Source: Ficedula albicollis (Eukaryota; Chordata; Aves; Passeriformes; Muscicapidae). From it: a stretch of DNA of 64,000 nucleotides. Positions 1 to 64,000 of the stretch are shown here, in pieces. Below the pieces are notes generated by a model. It saw nothing but the letters and a program-made list of their open reading frames with translations. It was not told the DNA's origin and made no database searches. Both the position numbers and the translations under genes were made by a program. Position 1 is the stretch's first letter. Each line of letters starts with the position of its first letter. The stretch lies in NCBI RefSeq assembly GCF_000247815.1, contig NC_021676.1:19333820-19397819 (forward strand), written 5' to 3'.

Positions 1-61010
<61,010 letters not shown>

Positions 61011-61022
<12 letters not shown>

Positions 61023-61737
61023 CTGCCACACAGACACCCAAATCACACAGGGCCCGGTGTTGGGATGGGCAGGGATGGGTTTGAAAGTCTCACAGATATG
61101 TATGTATGACAGACAGGGCTCCCCTGCCAGCACAGCACACCCAAATCACACAGGGCTCAGAGCTGGGATGGACAGGGATGGATTTGACAGAAAAGTTTCA
61201 TAGATATGTATTTATAAGAGATAGGGTTCCACTGCCAGCACAGCACACCCAAATCACACAGGGCCTGGTGTTGGGATGGGCAGGGATGGGTTTGAAAGTC
61301 TCACAGATATGTATTTATAACAGACAGGGCTCCCCTGCCAGCACAGCACACCCAAATCACACAGGGCTCAGAGCTGGGATGGATAAAGAAAAAAAGTTTC
61401 ACAGGTATGTGTTTATAACTGACAGGGCTCCACTGTCAGCACAGCACACCCAAATCACACAGGGATGGGATGGGTAAGGACAAAAAAGTTTCAGAAATAT
61501 GTATTTATAACAGATGGGGCTCCCCTGCAAGCACAGGCACCCAAATCACACAGGGCTCAGAGCTGGGATGGACAGGGATGGATTTGACAGAAAAGTTTCA
61601 TAGATATGTATTTATAACAAACAGGGCTCCCCTGCCAGCACAGACACCCAAATCACACAGGGCTCACAGCTGGGATGGATAAGGATCTGACAAAAAAAGT
61701 TTCACAGGTACGCGTGTATAACAGAAAGATCTTTGAA
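61011..61737. repeat. ~100 bp minisatellite that includes a splice acceptor
   Basis: Seven units of 92-108 bp. Each has, read on the minus strand, a pyrimidine/TG-rich tract, a CAG and then GGGAGCC-like sequence identical or nearly so to the first bases of the domain 1 exon. CAG-equivalent positions are 61023, 61124, 61232, 61335, 61433, 61525 and 61632. Only the first, next to the exon, leads into open coding sequence. The array ends where an LTR-like element begins. Confidence 0.92.
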
Positions 61738-62080
61738 TGTAGAATCTGAGAAAGGAATAGAAATGAAAGTGAGTTTTGATATAAAAGAATTGCTGAGCCA
61801 GTCAAGAAAGCAAAGGCTATGTTAGCATGTGAGTTGGAAGGGGTTTTATAGCTCAGAGCAAAGGATAAATCCACCTCAAAGAAAAGATTTTTTTACCAAG
61901 CAAAAAGGTTTTCTCAGGCAAACAGGAAAGTTAATGTTGAAAAAAAATTATTAGAATTTTCTATTGCGAGAAAACTGAAAAACAACTTTTAGCTTAAACT
62001 GTAACATATTAACTTTTTGTGACTGGAGAATAGTAACATGCATATGGTAATGTTAGTAGTTATGAGAGGTAATAATAATA

Positions 62081-62138
<58 letters not shown>

Positions 62139-62632
62139 AATAATAATAATAATAATTTCTTATGGTATAAATTCATTGTAGGTTTGACATTTACAAGTGG
62201 AAGTTGCATATTAGTCCCTTTGATAAAGAAATTTGGATTGTGTCCCATTCTTGTAAGTTCTTCTGAGTCTCTGTTTTGAACTGCAGCAAGAGGGAGATCT
62301 CCAAATACCAGCAGGTGGATTGGGAGCCATGGAAGGGTTGCTCTTAAGAATATAATATAATATAATAATTGTAAAGATATTGAATGGTTGTTATGTATTA
62401 AAAATATATAATGCATTGTAACCAGAATTAGAGTGACTTCAGACAAACCTATAGCTGATGCTAAAAAAGCTGTGGGCTTGGCTCTTGTCACCCATGACCT
62501 GTGAATTGTGTAGCCTCTGGATACAATAAACAGCATTTTAAATAATACATAAATTGCTGTATCCTCTGGATACAATAAACAGCATTTTAAAGAGCCAGTC
62601 TGGAGTCCCACATCCCCATTTCAGCTCTTACA
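61738..62632 (+). mobile_element. LTR-like element with internal ATT/AAT microsatellite
   Basis: It begins TGTAGAATCTGAG and ends CAGCTCTTACA. AATAAA occurs at about 62525 and 62576 within a ~52 bp tandem pair (tatcctctggatacaataaa), followed by an LTR-like tail ccagtctggagtcccacatc. The AAT tract at 62069-62156 is inside. No retroviral genes; ends inferred. Confidence 0.5.
62069..62156. repeat. AAT trinucleotide microsatellite
   Basis: About 29 near-perfect AAT units with one break. Confidence 0.95.
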
Positions 62633-63682
62633 GTTCAGGCAAAACTGAGTTTTCTTTCCAGCCAATTATTCCCAGTGCTCCTACCCTCGTCATTCCCAAA
62701 TAAATTGCAAAGGTTGTTGGGTGTTTTCACTTCCACCCATCAGAAATTGTGCTGGGTCACCCCACACTGCTCCCCAGACATTCCTGAAATACTCCATGGG
62801 AACTGCAGCGAGCTCCTGGAGAAAAGCTGAATTTCTCTTCCAACACACTTCTGCCTGAACACAAGTTTGGTTTTATAACACTGTGTTTTAGCCACTTCAA
62901 ACATTAGAAAGCATCAGATAAAATTATATGTTTGTCCCAGGCGGAGGATTTTGCATATTTTAATGGCTAAATTAATGTATATTTTCCTGCATGGAGACGG
63001 GAGGATATTGATGTAATTTTGCAGCTAAATTAATGTATATTTTCCTGCATGGAGATAGGAGGATATTGATGTAATTTTGCGTCACCTTTCTTGCTTAATC
63101 AGCAGTGACTCAGTCTTGATTTTTGTGTAGGGCCTGGAACTAATCAGGTTACAAATCTGGGAATATCTGCACAGGACACATTTTTTCCAATTCCCTTTGT
63201 GACAGCAGCCAGAACATGAACCCAAGAGGGCAGAGGATGCACATTCACCCCATCAGATCTCCGAGCACAGCTCGTGAAAAATGCAATTCCATGGAGTTCA
63301 GGACAAAAAAGCAGGGTCTGGGTGTCACCTGCTGCAGGACCCGGAGCTCCCAGCTGGTCTCAGTCCAGCTGGATGTGCTGGAAGCATCAGGCCACGGCAG
63401 CAGGAGCTGCTGGAGCTCCCTCTGAGGGCTCTGGGATGGACCTGAGCTACCACACACGCCTAGGAGATGAAGATGATGATGGTTTTTGGAGAAAACTGGT
63501 TTTCAGTGTGGGTTGGGGGATCATCTCCTGAGGATTTTCCTGGGGAAGGAGTTGGTGTTGCAGAGAGGGAGCTGCGTGTGTCCTTCCCAAGGACAGGGGG
63601 TTTGGCTCTCCATTCCCACCCAGAGAATTCCCACTGGTGTTTGCTGGGCTGAGCAAGGAGCGAGAGCCCCTGGCCTTCCCCA

Positions 63683-64000
63683 GGGAGAAATTCAGGCTGG
63701 ACACTGACCCAGGGCTGAGGGGGCAGTGCCCAAAGTGTGAATCTGTGAAATTCCCAGGGAGAAATCCAGCCCAGACACTGATCCAGGGCTGAGGTGACAG
63801 TGCCCAAACTGTGAATCTGACTGAAATTCCCAGAGATAAATCCAGCCCAGACACCAACCCAAGCCTGAGGTGGCAATGCCCAACATGTGAATCTGTGAAA
63901 TTCCCAGTGAGAAATCCAGCCCAGACACTGACCCAGGCCTGAGGTGGCAATGCCCAAAGTGTGCATCTGTGAAATTCCCAGAGATAAATCCAGCCCAGAC
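63683..64000. repeat. ~73 bp minisatellite running off the window
   Basis: Units containing gtgaaattcccagggagaaa, ccagcccagacactga and ggcaatgcccaaagtgtg repeat at 63683, 63755, 63833, 63905 and 63978 approximately, truncated at base 64000. Confidence 0.88.

Larger units (their letters stand above)
61023..64000 (-). other. Intron upstream of domain 1 exon (open to the right)
   Basis: The acceptor of the domain 1 exon shows an intron starts here. No convincing exon 2 (about 95 nt ending in a Cys-x-Gly and a GT donor in phase 2) was found on the minus strand. 62640-63680 is unique sequence with a 56 bp tandem pair at about 62965-63080 (taaattaatgtatattttcc). Confidence 0.7.

Noticed and set aside
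63245..63457. Candidate for the missing exon 2 on the minus strand
   Set aside because: There is a weak gtgaca donor after CTGCAGCAG, but the frame has none of the VGxxLxLxCxG pattern of domain 1 and the other frames carry stops.

Overview
The window is a stretch of vertebrate, almost certainly bird (probably songbird), nuclear DNA. It has small GT-AG exons in long introns, a CR1 LINE 3' fragment, several solo-LTR-like elements of the kind seen in passerines, and abundant simple repeats and minisatellites. Nothing bacterial or viral in organisation is present, and nearly every long open reading frame is produced by a repeat.

One gene accounts for all the coding sequence I can support. It runs on the minus strand across the whole window as ten exons (61022 down to 1, truncated at base 1). 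They encode the extracellular immunoglobulin domains of a VEGF receptor, from the second half of domain 1 to the end of domain 5. The exon sizes, phases and splice sites join into one continuous frame of 485 complete codons with no stop. The sequence mixes FLT1-like and KDR-like traits and matches neither closely, so my best assignment is the fourth vertebrate VEGF receptor, kdr-like (KDRL/VEGFR4). The signal peptide and first half of domain 1 are not found and should lie beyond 61022, perhaps beyond base 64000. Domains 6-7, the membrane segment and the kinase lie to the left of base 1.

Layout from left to right: exon for the end of D5 (1-107); an 11 kb intron with an exact 804 bp tandem duplication, two poly-G blocks and a polypurine minisatellite; exon (11155-11260); an intron with an 18-copy ~125 bp minisatellite, a solo LTR and a 1157 bp poly-G block; exon (16843-16993); a 10 kb intron with a 398 bp tandem duplication; exons at 27225-27400, 30006-30123, 30708-30879 and 32322-32458; a ~16 bp minisatellite with 230 bp higher-order units; exon (35574-35733); a 15 bp minisatellite of about 130 units; a further LTR holding a 1138 bp poly-G block; exon (43368-43495); a 17 kb intron with a GGAT microsatellite, an LTR, a CR1 fragment and two N gaps; exon (60820-61022), whose 3' splice site is itself part of a ~100 bp tandem repeat; and LTR-like and repeat DNA to the end.

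Two things stand out. Six blocks of pure G (98 to 1157 bp, 3855 bp in all, every one G on the plus strand) look like assembly or gap-filling artefacts. Repeat expansions have also grown up against the exons of this gene: one array multiplies a splice acceptor, and another multiplies an E-box/GATA-like motif pair.
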